DNA from: Helicobacter cinaedi CCUG 18818 = ATCC BAA-847
Lineage (GTDB): Bacteria; Campylobacterota; Campylobacteria; Campylobacterales; Helicobacteraceae
Length of the DNA stretch: 64,000 nt
NCBI RefSeq assembly: GCF_000155475.1
Contig: NZ_DS990391.1
Coordinates: forward strand, 180,394-244,393
Direction of reading: 5' to 3'
The position numbers and the translations under genes are program-made. Below the pieces are notes generated by a model that was not told the origin of the DNA, made no database searches, and saw only the letters and a list, made by a program, of their open reading frames with translations. Below are positions 9,078 through 17,526 of the stretch, piece by piece. Each line of letters starts with the position of its first letter. Position 1 is the stretch's first letter.

Positions 9078-10925
9078 CTATGAACGAACTTCCCGCACAA
9101 GCTTCAAACTCTCTTTGTCAATCCCAATATCCACTTCCTCGCCGTGGCTTAAAAGCATAATGTCCTTTACTTCTGGGAAAAAGCTCTCATAGACAATCTC
9201 ATTGTCATTTTGCCAAGGGGCATCACTTGTGATTTTAGCATTTTGCGTTTGCAAGTCAAGATTCTCTAAAGCCGAGCTAAAATCCTTGCTTTGAGCTTGT
9301 AATGTCAGCAAACGCTCTTTTAAATATTTTGTCCTGCGTAAAAGCACCACATATTGTGCCACACTTTCAGTGATACTGCGTTCATTGGGCTTGTTATTTT
9401 TCTTATTTTCCTCCATAATATGCTTGATTTTCTCCACAATGGGCTTTGTCTTACGCACCCTTGCCAAGTCCTTGTTTAGCACTGCTAAAAGCATATTCAT
9501 TTCTTTGATATTACGCTCAATCTGTGCGTTAAAATGCTGCACCTCTTGCTTTGCTTTGAGTGAAGAGCGGGAATTAATGCTGATATGATTTTCTCCTCCG
9601 CTCATTACTTTAATATACAAATGCTCCGAAACGCCAATTCTCGTATGGGAATGCAATGAATTAATCGTAATTTTCCTTGCCTCAATGCTCCCGCCATTGG
9701 CTTGTTCAATCACAATCTCTTCACCCTCCACATTGCCAAGCTCCAAGCGATTAATGCGAATCTTCTCTCCAACCGCACTGCCCTTATGTATATCAATACT
9801 CATCTCATCTGCTTGAATCACAGCACTTTGGTGTGTTTGCCCATTAATCTCAAGCTTTTTTGCCACCACTTTGGCATTTTCTGCCACAGAGCCATAAATT
9901 TTTATATCTTGTGCTTCAAGCACAATACTCGCTCCAATCGCATCTTGATTAGGATCAGCACAGGTTACTTCAACAACAAAGCCCTTTTTGTCCCCACCTA
10001 GCAATGAGCCACTTTTACGCAAACTCACTTCGGGGAAATTAAAATCAAGTAAAATCCGTAGCTCCCCCTCACCCACAGACACATAGCCATCTTGTGTTGC
10101 ATAATATAGCACCTCATCTTCTTTCTCTTCTATGTTAAACTCGCTATCCTTGAATCTTAGCTTTTGTATCTTATCATCGCTTTCACTCTCTTGCTTTTTG
10201 ACATTGATAAAATCTCCCTTAAGATTCCGCCCACTCATTCCAGCTTGATGTTTTAAGCTTATACCTACGAGTTCGCCACTTTTTGCCGCATAGGAAGCAA
10301 ATTCAATACTTTCAGTATGCGTTTTATTCCACTCTTCTTGTAAAATGAATCTAAAACTTGCCTCCATTTCCGGGATAAAACTCGCCTTTGCAATCACAAG
10401 GCTTTGTGCAGATTCTAGCACACCACTTATTTGCAGCTGTGAGAAAAGCTCTTTAAGATTTATAATCTCTTGTTTCACTCCGCTATCAAACAACCTAATA
10501 ACGACATTGTGCATAATCTTTTTTCGTGTAATCTCCTCATAAAGTGCCTGAAAAAAACTCTCATCATTTTTTACTTCTAGCCCCGCCTTAAGATCTAAGC
10601 TCAACTCATAGCAATGTGAATCTAGCCTAAGATCAACAAAAGGAGCTAAGTCGTTTTTCCTTAATCCACGCAATGTAATATCATACACCTGCCGTATTTC
10701 AAAGTCATTTTTATTATATTCCGCATCATTGCTTAGAATCTTATCTCTCTCTTCAGGGCTTAATGAAGTAAAATCTTTCTTTTTTTCGCCACGATGAAGG
10801 GTGTTAATCTGCAAAATATCAAAGCTAATCATTTTTTCTTCAAGTGCATACAACTCACTGATTTTTTTAATCTCCGCACTTACATCAGCACAGCCCTTGA
10901 CTGATACAGGCTCAAATAATTGCAT
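9078..10925 (-). CDS. FapA-family (DUF342) polymer-forming protein
   Basis: A 615-aa cytoplasmic protein of the FapA / flagellar assembly protein A family (DUF342). The central third (about residues 320-440) is rich in short beta repeats with G, N and I/V periodicity, as expected for a right-handed beta-helix. It is followed by a long coiled coil (about 460-560: EVQHFNAQIERNIKEMNMLLAVLNKDLARVRK) and a short C-terminal domain. Family members have been linked to flagellation and to sensor output in related bacteria; the role here is inferred. It is divergent from murJ, with 74 bases between. Confidence 0.8.
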   Translation of the reverse strand: MQLFEPVSVKGCADVSAEIKKISELYALEEKMISFDILQINTLHRGEKKKDFTSLSPEERDKILSNDAEYNKNDFEIRQVYDITLRGLRKNDLAPFVDLRLDSHCYELSLDLKAGLEVKNDESFFQALYEEITRKKIMHNVVIRLFDSGVKQEIINLKELFSQLQISGVLESAQSLVIAKASFIPEMEASFRFILQEEWNKTHTESIEFASYAAKSGELVGISLKHQAGMSGRNLKGDFINVKKQESESDDKIQKLRFKDSEFNIEEKEDEVLYYATQDGYVSVGEGELRILLDFNFPEVSLRKSGSLLGGDKKGFVVEVTCADPNQDAIGASIVLEAQDIKIYGSVAENAKVVAKKLEINGQTHQSAVIQADEMSIDIHKGSAVGEKIRINRLELGNVEGEEIVIEQANGGSIEARKITINSLHSHTRIGVSEHLYIKVMSGGENHISINSRSSLKAKQEVQHFNAQIERNIKEMNMLLAVLNKDLARVRKTKPIVEKIKHIMEENKKNNKPNERSITESVAQYVVLLRRTKYLKERLLTLQAQSKDFSSALENLDLQTQNAKITSDAPWQNDNEIVYESFFPEVKDIMLLSHGEEVDIGIDKESLKLVREVRS

Positions 10926-10961
10926 AACAACCCCCGTAGCTTAAAGTTTGTTTATTGTAGC

Positions 10962-10967
10962 TATAAT
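10962..10967 (+). promoter_or_regulatory. -10 box of murJ-cysS
   Basis: A perfect TATAAT on the plus strand lies 33 bases before the murJ TTG start. It gives a leader of about 25 bases that includes the AAAAAGG ribosome site. Confidence 0.6.
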
Positions 10968-10999
10968 TTTACACTTTCAATCTTTAAAAAGGCAAAAAT

Positions 11000-12484
11000 T
11001 TGATTAAAAAAGCATTTTTGACAAATAGCAGTGGTATTCTGCTTTCACGCGTAGCTGGTTTGGTGCGTGATTTATGCACGGCAAAGATTCTAGGGGCTGG
11101 AGTATATAGTGATATATTTTTTGCCGCCTTTAAATTGCCAAATCTTTTTAGACGCGTCTTTGGAGAGGGGGCTTTCACGCAAAGCTTTTTGCCAAATTTC
11201 ATTCGTAGTCGCAAAAAAGGTATGTTTGCCCTCATCACTTTTCTTATCTTTGCTTTTGTTATTCTACTCTTATCGCTTTTTGTGGTGTTTTGCAGTGGGC
11301 TTGCTACAAAGCTTTTAGCGTGGGGCTTTGATGAAGAGACAATAGAGCTTGCAAAGCCCATTGTGGTGATTAACTTTTGGTATTTGGAGCTTGTGTTTAT
11401 CGTTACTTTTCTCTCATCTCTTTTGCAATACAAAAACTGCTTTTGGGTCAATGCCTATAATACTGCACTTTTAAATATTGCTATGATAGCAGCCCTGCTT
11501 TTAGCCCACGATAGGCAGTCTATACAAGTGGTATATATGCTAAGCTATGGCGTGGTGTGCGGTGGAATCTTGCAGATTCTACTGCATTTCTATCCGCTGT
11601 ATCGTTTGAGATTTTTTAAGCTTTTGTGGGTGGGCGTGATTGAGCTTTGGCAGTGGTGTAAAACAAAAGAGCCAGATTCTAAACTCAAAGCTAAAATCAC
11701 TCAAATAAAAAGTGAGTTAAAAACCTTTTTTAAGCAGTTTTTCCCCGCTATGTTTGGTAGCTCAACTGCTCAACTTGCCACCTTTACTGATACGCTTTTA
11801 GCCTCATTCCTAGCTGCTGGAAGCATTAGCTCACTCTATTATGCAAATAGAATCTTTCAATTCCCCCTAGCCATTTTTGCCATTGCTATATCCACAGCCC
11901 TTTTCCCCCTTGTAGCAAAGGCGATTAAAAACAACGAACAAACAAAGGCTTTACAAGCTTTAAAAAAATCATTTTGGTTTTTATGCGTCATTTTATGTGC
12001 TTGTGTGGTGGGTGGAGTAATGCTAAGTGAAGAGATTATTAGCCTTTTATATGAATGGGGGAATTTCACAAAAGAAAATACCATAATCGTAGCAGGGGTG
12101 TTTAGTGCCTATATGATAGGACTTGTGCCTTTTGGATTAAGTAGAATCTTTTCCCTTTGGCTTTACTCTCATCAAATGCAGGGCAAAGCAGCTAAAATCT
12201 CGGCTATCTCCTTACTATGTGGCATCGGCTTTTCACTCATTCTTATGCACCCATTTGGAGCTATGGGCTTGGCATTTTCAGGCAGTTTAAGCGGATTTGT
12301 GCTTTTTGTGCTCACCATTAGAATCTTTGGCTTCAAGCAATTCTTAGCTATAATAGCTCACACAAAAGCGTGGCTACTGCTTGTGATAATTTTAAGCGTT
12401 GAAGTGCTGATTCTATGGTTTCTTAAGCCCTATATCAGCGACCTCGTCAATGCCATTCATCTTTTTGTAAGGAATAATGTATGA
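11000..12484 (+). CDS. murJ: Lipid II flippase MurJ
   Basis: MurJ flips lipid II across the inner membrane for peptidoglycan synthesis. The 494-aa protein is hydrophobic with about 13-14 helices. It begins with the family pattern SSGILLSRVAGLVRDLCTAKILG and has DIFFAAFKLPNLFRRVFGEGAFTQSFLPNF, typical of MurJ/MviN. The start is TTG at 11000, ten bases after AAAAAGG. The last four bases overlap the cysS start (ATGA), so the two are co-translated, as in H. pylori. Confidence 0.95.
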   Translation: MIKKAFLTNSSGILLSRVAGLVRDLCTAKILGAGVYSDIFFAAFKLPNLFRRVFGEGAFTQSFLPNFIRSRKKGMFALITFLIFAFVILLLSLFVVFCSGLATKLLAWGFDEETIELAKPIVVINFWYLELVFIVTFLSSLLQYKNCFWVNAYNTALLNIAMIAALLLAHDRQSIQVVYMLSYGVVCGGILQILLHFYPLYRLRFFKLLWVGVIELWQWCKTKEPDSKLKAKITQIKSELKTFFKQFFPAMFGSSTAQLATFTDTLLASFLAAGSISSLYYANRIFQFPLAIFAIAISTALFPLVAKAIKNNEQTKALQALKKSFWFLCVILCACVVGGVMLSEEIISLLYEWGNFTKENTIIVAGVFSAYMIGLVPFGLSRIFSLWLYSHQMQGKAAKISAISLLCGIGFSLILMHPFGAMGLAFSGSLSGFVLFVLTIRIFGFKQFLAIIAHTKAWLLLVIILSVEVLILWFLKPYISDLVNAIHLFVRNNV

Positions 12485-13995
12485 TTACCCTTTTTGATAG
12501 TATCAAGAAGCAAAAGCTCAAGTTTGAGCCTATATCGCCAAAACAAGTGCGAATCTATGTCTGCGGACCAACGGTGTATGATGACGCACATTTAGGACAC
12601 GCGCGAAGTTCTATTGCGTTTGATTTATGGCGGAGATTATTTTTATTCCTTGATTTTAAAGTCATATTTGCTAAAAACTTCACTGATATTGATGATAAAA
12701 TCATTAAAAAATCCTTGCAAAATGGCATAAGTGTGGAAGAAGTAAGTGAGCGATATATTGAGCTGTATTTAAACGATATGCACGCTTTAGGTATCTTGCG
12801 TCCCGATCTTGAGCCAAAAGCTACAAGTAATCTACCTCAAATGCACGAAATGATAGAGCAACTTTTGCAAAAAGGCTATGCCTACAAGGGAGAAAATAAC
12901 GATGTGTATCTAAGCATTGCTAAAGATAAAGCCTACGGCTCACTCTCTCAACGCACCACACACGAGCAGAATCAAAGTCGTATCACAAATGCCAACGACA
13001 AACAAGAAGAAAGTGATTTTGCGTTGTGGAAAGGCTACAAGGGGGAAGATGACATTGCTTATGATAGCCCATTTGGCAAAGGGCGTCCGGGTTGGCATAT
13101 TGAATGCTCAGCAATGATTGAAAAGCACCTTGCCTATGATATGCGTGAAAAACAAGAATATGAGAAGCAGGAATTTGCCATTGATATACACGCAGGTGGG
13201 GCGGATTTGCTTTTCCCCCATCACGAAAATGAAGCCTCCCAAACCCGCTGTGCCACAGGGCGAGAACTCGCAAAATATTGGCTACACAATGGCTTTGTGA
13301 ATATCAATGGCGAAAAAATGAGCAAAAGCCTTGGCAATAGCTTTTTTATCAAAGACGCACTGAAAGTCTATGATGGCGAGATTCTAAGAAATTACCTGCT
13401 TGGGGTGCATTACCGCTTGGCGTTAAATTTTAATGAAGAGGACTTATTGCAAAGCAAAAAGAGGCTTGATAAAATCTATCGGCTCAAAAAAAGAATTATG
13501 GCAGAACGCATTGCAGATTCTATCCCACAAACAAAAGCCCTAGATTCAACTGAATTAGCCGATCAGCTAGAATCTTTAAACACTCTTAAAACGCATACCA
13601 AAAACGCACAAGATTCTTTTATAAAGCCCTTGCTTGAAGCCTTGAGTGATGACTATAATATCTCAAAAGCCCTTAGTATTATTGAAGAAATGCTTTCCAT
13701 AAGCAATGACTATCTTGATAAAAATCCAAAAGATAAAGCCTATAAACTTGCCATTAGTGGCAACCTTGCGTGTATAGAATATCTGCTTGGGCTCGGGGAC
13801 AAAGACCCTACTTTATACTTTCAGCTTGGGCTAACAGAGCAAGAAAGGCAAGATATTGAATCTAAGCTACAAGCACGCACAGAAGCTAAAAAACAGAAAA
13901 ATTATGTCCTTGCTGATAGCATACGCGATGAGCTAAAATCTCAAGGTATCGAGATTATGGATACTCCACAAGGTAGCACTTGGGAGAAAATCTAG
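12481..13995 (+). CDS. cysS: Cysteinyl-tRNA synthetase
   Basis: This class I synthetase charges tRNA-Cys. The 504-aa protein has the first zinc cysteine in VCGPTVYDDAHLGHARS (Cys 28, with the HIGH-type motif HLGH), WHIECSAM with the second Cys, HAGGADLLFPHHENEASQT with the zinc His residues, and KMSKSLGNSF as KMSKS loop. The C-terminal helical domain ends in a normal position. A slightly longer linker, rich in Q and N, is present at about residues 155-175. The stop codon abuts the convergent ribF stop with no spacer. Confidence 0.97.
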   Translation: MITLFDSIKKQKLKFEPISPKQVRIYVCGPTVYDDAHLGHARSSIAFDLWRRLFLFLDFKVIFAKNFTDIDDKIIKKSLQNGISVEEVSERYIELYLNDMHALGILRPDLEPKATSNLPQMHEMIEQLLQKGYAYKGENNDVYLSIAKDKAYGSLSQRTTHEQNQSRITNANDKQEESDFALWKGYKGEDDIAYDSPFGKGRPGWHIECSAMIEKHLAYDMREKQEYEKQEFAIDIHAGGADLLFPHHENEASQTRCATGRELAKYWLHNGFVNINGEKMSKSLGNSFFIKDALKVYDGEILRNYLLGVHYRLALNFNEEDLLQSKKRLDKIYRLKKRIMAERIADSIPQTKALDSTELADQLESLNTLKTHTKNAQDSFIKPLLEALSDDYNISKALSIIEEMLSISNDYLDKNPKDKAYKLAISGNLACIEYLLGLGDKDPTLYFQLGLTEQERQDIESKLQARTEAKKQKNYVLADSIRDELKSQGIEIMDTPQGSTWEKI

Positions 13996-14862
13996 CTACA
14001 TCTCCACAAATGCCAAAGAAGCAGAATCTAAAATATAATGAGCTTGTGAAATGTCTTTGGCAATGCGAGATTTTAACTCGCCTAAATCACTAAAAGTGCG
14101 GTTATCGCGGATTTTTTCAATAAAACATACATTTACAGAATCTACACTTATCCTATCTTCTGCCACAAAGTCCTTATCAATGATATGCGTCTCTATGCTA
14201 AATGCCCCATCTGTGCTAAGACGATGTCCCACAAAACACACGCTTTTATAGATTCTATTTTGCAACTTTGTGAAACTCGCATATACGCCATTTTGGGGCA
14301 AAACATACCTACTAGTTTCTATATTTATAGTCGCATACAGCTGTGTTGAGCCAAGATTCTGCCCTTTTACAACCCTGCCTTGTATATGATAATACCGCCC
14401 AAGTAACGCTTTTGCATTTTTCATATCGCCTTGCTTAATGGCTTGTTTTATCACGCTTGAATGCACCACTTGATCTTTGATACAAAATTCCGGCACGATT
14501 ATCACTTCTCCACCAAACAAATCCGCCAAGTCCTCCGCATTCCACGCCCTATTTTTCCCAAAGCAAAAGTCATAACCCACCACGAGCTTTTCTAACGCCC
14601 TAAACTTTTCTTTTAATTTTTTTACAAAATATGCCCCATTCCATTCTTTAATATCGCTAAATTCCACAAAAATCATCTCTTTATCGCAATATAGCTCTTT
14701 ATCTAGCGTGAGTAGCTCCCCGCCACTTTCAATGCAAAGCACCGCTCCGCTCTCCCCTAAATGCTTAAAAAGCTCCTTGTGAGCCAAGTGCATACCATCA
14801 AACTTCCCCAACACAAGATGAGTAATACGCCTATCTTCTGGCATAGACAAAAAACTCTTCAT
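13996..14862 (-). CDS. ribF: Bifunctional riboflavin kinase / FAD synthetase
   Basis: RibF converts riboflavin to FMN and then FAD. The N-terminal nucleotidyltransferase domain begins HLVLGKFDGMHLAHKELF (a GxFDGxHxxH pattern). The central part has VVGYDFCFGKNRAWNAEDL, and the flavokinase half has LLGRYYHIQGRVVKGQNLG. The frame stays open five codons upstream to 14877, but AAGGAAGGGA directly before the ATG at 14862 favours that start (288 aa). The 5' end overlaps the tlyA 3' end by about 30 bases. Confidence 0.9.
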   Translation of the reverse strand: MKSFLSMPEDRRITHLVLGKFDGMHLAHKELFKHLGESGAVLCIESGGELLTLDKELYCDKEMIFVEFSDIKEWNGAYFVKKLKEKFRALEKLVVGYDFCFGKNRAWNAEDLADLFGGEVIIVPEFCIKDQVVHSSVIKQAIKQGDMKNAKALLGRYYHIQGRVVKGQNLGSTQLYATINIETSRYVLPQNGVYASFTKLQNRIYKSVCFVGHRLSTDGAFSIETHIIDKDFVAEDRISVDSVNVCFIEKIRDNRTFSDLGELKSRIAKDISQAHYILDSASLAFVEM

Positions 14863-15553
14863 TCCCTTCCTTTCCACTTACTACACTTTTTTCACTCGCT
14901 ATAACACTAAAATGTCGCTTTTTTAGATTCTCACAAAACTCATTTGCTGCCTTTTGCCCTAAACTTTTATCCTTTAGCACCCCTTTTTTATTGCGTTTTG
15001 CATTTAATCCCACTTCAAATTGTGGCTTAAAAAGCCAAATATACTCTTTTACATTCAATCGTTCAAAACTCTCCATTAGCTTATACAGCGAGATAAAGCT
15101 CACATCACACACCATTAAATCAAACTCTCTTTCATCGCTAAAATCTCGTATATCACACTCTTCAAACACACTCACCCGCTCATCTTGTAAAATGCTAGTA
15201 TGGAGCTGATTTTTCCCTACATCTACGCATACCACAGAATCTATGCCAGATTCCAAAAGCACTTGAGTAAAGCCCCCTGTGCTTGCTCCAATGTCAATAG
15301 CTTTTTTATGAAAGAGATATGCCCTATCCCACAGCCCCTTTTGCACTAAAGATTCTATAAATCCCCGCAGTTTATACCCCGCACGAGAAAGCAGCAAATC
15401 TTTGGAATCCACACCCACTTCATCATCTTTTTCAAGCAAAAATGAGCCTTTTTTCACCACAGCACCATTGACTTTCACACAGCCAGATTCTATAGCTTCT
15501 TTTGCCTTTGTGCGGGAGCTACACAAAGATTTCACATATATATCAAGTCGCAT
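14831..15553 (-). CDS. tlyA: TlyA-family rRNA 2'-O-methyltransferase / haemolysin A
   Basis: TlyA has an N-terminal S4 RNA-binding domain ([21 protein letters not shown]) and a C-terminal FtsJ-like methyltransferase domain, with DIGASTGGFTQVLL as SAM motif I and MVCDVSFIS as the catalytic region. The family methylates rRNA ribose and is also described as a haemolysin. The 240-aa length is normal. It sits between ribF and a small lipoprotein gene, the same order as I recall in H. pylori. Confidence 0.92.
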   Translation of the reverse strand: MRLDIYVKSLCSSRTKAKEAIESGCVKVNGAVVKKGSFLLEKDDEVGVDSKDLLLSRAGYKLRGFIESLVQKGLWDRAYLFHKKAIDIGASTGGFTQVLLESGIDSVVCVDVGKNQLHTSILQDERVSVFEECDIRDFSDEREFDLMVCDVSFISLYKLMESFERLNVKEYIWLFKPQFEVGLNAKRNKKGVLKDKSLGQKAANEFCENLKKRHFSVIASEKSVVSGKEGNEEFFVYARR

Positions 15554-16095
15554 TATTGTGTAAGCTTACTTTCACGCTTTGCATAGCCAAAGTCAAAGCT
15601 CATACGCCCCACACCCTTTATCTCCGCAAAAAGCTTCAAAGTATCCCTACCACGCTCTCCTATACGCTTAAAACTCACAAGATACACATCATTATAAGCA
15701 ATATCAGGGGTAAAAGTGCCAAGATTCTTAGAATCTAGCTTTTCTATTTTGCTAGATTCTACGCTATTGTAGGCAGTTTTTAAGCTAAATTTCATATTTT
15801 TTTCACTTATCTCATCAAGCTTATCATACACTTCTATCAAAAACATCTCGCCACTTGTATTTTCTAGCCACTCTTTATTAATCTCATTGACATATCGGGC
15901 TATCATCAAAACCCGCGTGTGATTATCCTGCAAAATTTGAGATTTTCTCATCGCTTGAATCTCACGCTCTTTTATGGATTTTTCATCTTTTGGCTTATAG
16001 TGAGCTGAAGCAATATGCACAAAATCTTTTTTATAAAAATCACTACACGAAGTAAGCATAAACGCCACGCACACGCACACCGCAAAAAACTTCAC
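15553..16095 (-). CDS. Small predicted lipoprotein
   Basis: A 180-aa protein with a lipoprotein signal peptide: [18 protein letters not shown], lipobox LTSC, so the mature N-terminus is Cys 17. The mature part is hydrophilic and helical at first ([17 protein letters not shown]), then alpha/beta. It shares one base with tlyA, suggesting co-transcription. H. pylori has a hypothetical gene at the same place between pyrB and tlyA, to my memory. Function unknown; the membrane of residence is not predictable. Confidence 0.8.
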   Translation of the reverse strand: MKFFAVCVCVAFMLTSCSDFYKKDFVHIASAHYKPKDEKSIKEREIQAMRKSQILQDNHTRVLMIARYVNEINKEWLENTSGEMFLIEVYDKLDEISEKNMKFSLKTAYNSVESSKIEKLDSKNLGTFTPDIAYNDVYLVSFKRIGERGRDTLKLFAEIKGVGRMSFDFGYAKRESKLTQ

Positions 16096-16142
16096 ATCTT
16101 TCCTTTATTCTTGTTGTTTAAATATTGTATCACAAACTTTGC

Positions 16143-16148
16143 TACAAT
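16143..16148 (+). promoter_or_regulatory. -10 box of pyrB
   Basis: TACAAT in the context TTGCTACAATGC, 29 bases before the chosen pyrB start. The same extended form (TATGCTACAATGC) precedes cdsA. Confidence 0.5.
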
Positions 16149-16176
16149 GCCTAAACCCAAAAGCAAAAGGATTTGT

Positions 16177-17079
16177 ATGCAAACGCCCACCCTAGCCCCA
16201 AAGCACCTACTCCGCACAAGCGACCTTAGCCTATCACAAATTGAATCTATCTTAAATAAAGCCCAAGTGTATAAAGATATGCAACACAGGGAGATTCTCA
16301 AAAACAAAACCATTATTACCATTTTTTTTGAAAACTCCACACGCACACTTTCTAGCTTTGAGATTGCCGCTAAACGCTTGGGGGCTGATGTTATCCGCCT
16401 TGATGTAAGCAAAAGCTCCACGGCTAAGGGGGAGAGTATGTCAGATACCGCAGCAAACTTAAATGCAATGAAGCCAAATGCCATTATTATCCGCCATAAA
16501 AACGCTGGAGCAGGATACTATCTCAAATCCCAAGTGAGCTGCCCTATCATCAATGGTGGCGATGGCGCACACGCTCACCCTACTCAAGCTCTGCTTGATT
16601 TGCTGACTTTAAAAGAGCATTTTGACAATGATTTGCATAATCTTAAGGGCAAAAAAATCGCCATTATCGGTGATATAAAAAACTCGCGTGTGGCAAATAG
16701 CAATATTGAATTGCTTTCACGCTTTGGTATGGAAGTGATTTTAGTAGCCCCACCGCATTTTCTCCCACCTACCACCTTACGCACCACACATAATCTCCGT
16801 GAGATAGCCAAAGAGGTTAATGTCTTTATGAGCTTACGCACACAAACAGAACGCCACGATAAGCAAATCTATGGCTCACTCAAAGACTACGCCTCACAAT
16901 ATTGCTTGACTTTGGAGATTCTAGGTGATACAAATGCCATAGTTTTGCACCCCGGACCTGTGCATAGGAATATTGATATTGATGATGAATTGCTGAAAGA
17001 TTCTCGTTGCAAGGTGCTAGAGCAGGTAACAAATGGGGTATGTGTAAGAATGGCGGTGCTAGAATTTTGCTGTGCTTGA
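16177..17079 (+). CDS. pyrB: Aspartate carbamoyltransferase catalytic chain
   Basis: PyrB makes carbamoyl-aspartate in pyrimidine synthesis. The motifs [21 protein letters not shown] (carbamoyl-phosphate site; 51-57 region), [20 protein letters not shown] and [15 protein letters not shown] are intact. The frame is open much further upstream (to 16015), but that stretch covers the divergent lipoprotein gene. ATG 16147 is also possible; I prefer ATG 16177 because AGGA lies six bases before it, giving 300 aa, near the normal length. No regulatory subunit gene is nearby. Confidence 0.93.
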   Translation: MQTPTLAPKHLLRTSDLSLSQIESILNKAQVYKDMQHREILKNKTIITIFFENSTRTLSSFEIAAKRLGADVIRLDVSKSSTAKGESMSDTAANLNAMKPNAIIIRHKNAGAGYYLKSQVSCPIINGGDGAHAHPTQALLDLLTLKEHFDNDLHNLKGKKIAIIGDIKNSRVANSNIELLSRFGMEVILVAPPHFLPPTTLRTTHNLREIAKEVNVFMSLRTQTERHDKQIYGSLKDYASQYCLTLEILGDTNAIVLHPGPVHRNIDIDDELLKDSRCKVLEQVTNGVCVRMAVLEFCCA

Positions 17080-17127
17080 GAGCATTAGAAAAAACTGATA
17101 TAAATCAAGTAGAGAGTAGGATAAGAC

Positions 17128-17156
17128 TAACGCGACCCCTTGAACAAGTCGCGTTA
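17128..17156. terminator. Hairpin at the 3' side of the small peptide locus
   Basis: Nine-base perfect arms TAACGCGAC / GTCGCGTTA with an 11-base loop. It lies just after the stop codon of the minus-strand peptide and 49 bases after pyrB, so it could end transcripts from both sides. There is no strong U-run on either side. Confidence 0.5.
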
Positions 17157-17166
17157 TGGCTAAATC

Positions 17167-17238
17167 TTAGCTACACTTGACTACTATTACGCATAGTAGT
17201 ATAATGGTAGCCAAGATTTTCTGGTAAATCTTATCCAT
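17167..17238 (-). CDS. 23-aa hydrophobic peptide, candidate type I toxin
   Basis: The ORF is preceded by AAGGAGG seven bases before its ATG. It encodes a charged start (MDKIYQKI) followed by a membrane-spanning stretch (ATIILLCVIVV) and ends KCS. A minus-strand TATAAT at 17309-17314 predicts an mRNA starting near 17302. Its leader can fold AGAGGTTGC:GCAACCTCT, or CTAAGAGAG:CTCTCTTAG, or pair GCAACCTC with the ribosome-binding site GAGGTTGC. Such mutually exclusive leader folds are known for the AapA mRNAs of H. pylori. Toxicity is inference; the architecture is read directly. Confidence 0.72.
   Translation of the reverse strand: MDKIYQKILATIILLCVIVVKCS
17200..17205 (+). promoter_or_regulatory. 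-10 box of the candidate antisense RNA, inside the peptide ORF
   Basis: A perfect TATAAT on the plus strand (GTAGTATAATGG) lies within the minus-strand peptide gene. It would start an RNA at about 17212, antisense to the start codon, ribosome site and leader. Confidence 0.6.
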
Positions 17239-17301
17239 TGCAACCTCCTTTGTAAAAGTAGGTTACGCTAAGAGAGGTTGCGACTCTCTTAGGCAACCTC
17301 T
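17212..17301 (+). ncRNA. Candidate antisense RNA (IsoA-like antitoxin)
   Basis: Predicted from the plus-strand -10 at 17200-17205. It covers the complement of the peptide's translation start and whole 5' leader and ends in a hairpin (AGAGGTTGC at 17273 with GCAACCTCT at 17293). Length of about 90 bases fits IsoA-type antitoxins. Both ends are estimates. Confidence 0.5.
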
Positions 17302-17308
17302 AAGCCAC

Positions 17309-17314
17309 ATTATA
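17309..17314 (-). promoter_or_regulatory. -10 box of the candidate toxin mRNA
   Basis: Minus-strand TATAAT in GTGATATAATGTGG. It lies about 70 bases upstream of the peptide ATG, with the structured leader in between. Confidence 0.6.
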
Positions 17315-17441
17315 TCACATTCCTAGATTTTACTTTAAGCATTTTATCAGTCTTAATTTTTGTGTTATTTTCGGCTACATCTTATCTCCGCACTTATGAT
17401 TAAAAGAGAATTAATTAATTTTTGATTAAGTTTTTATTTTT

Positions 17442-17447
17442 TACAAT
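17442..17447 (+). promoter_or_regulatory. Putative -10 box of the porin gene
   Basis: TACAAT within a very AT-rich stretch 80 bases before the porin ATG. It gives a leader of about 70 bases. The ribosome site is AAGGAAA. Confidence 0.4.
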
Positions 17448-17526
17448 GTCGCCCTTGTATTGTAAAAAATACATTTACTTTGTGTTAAATCTAGCACAAC
17501 ACCCACAAACAAAATAAGGAAAAAAA

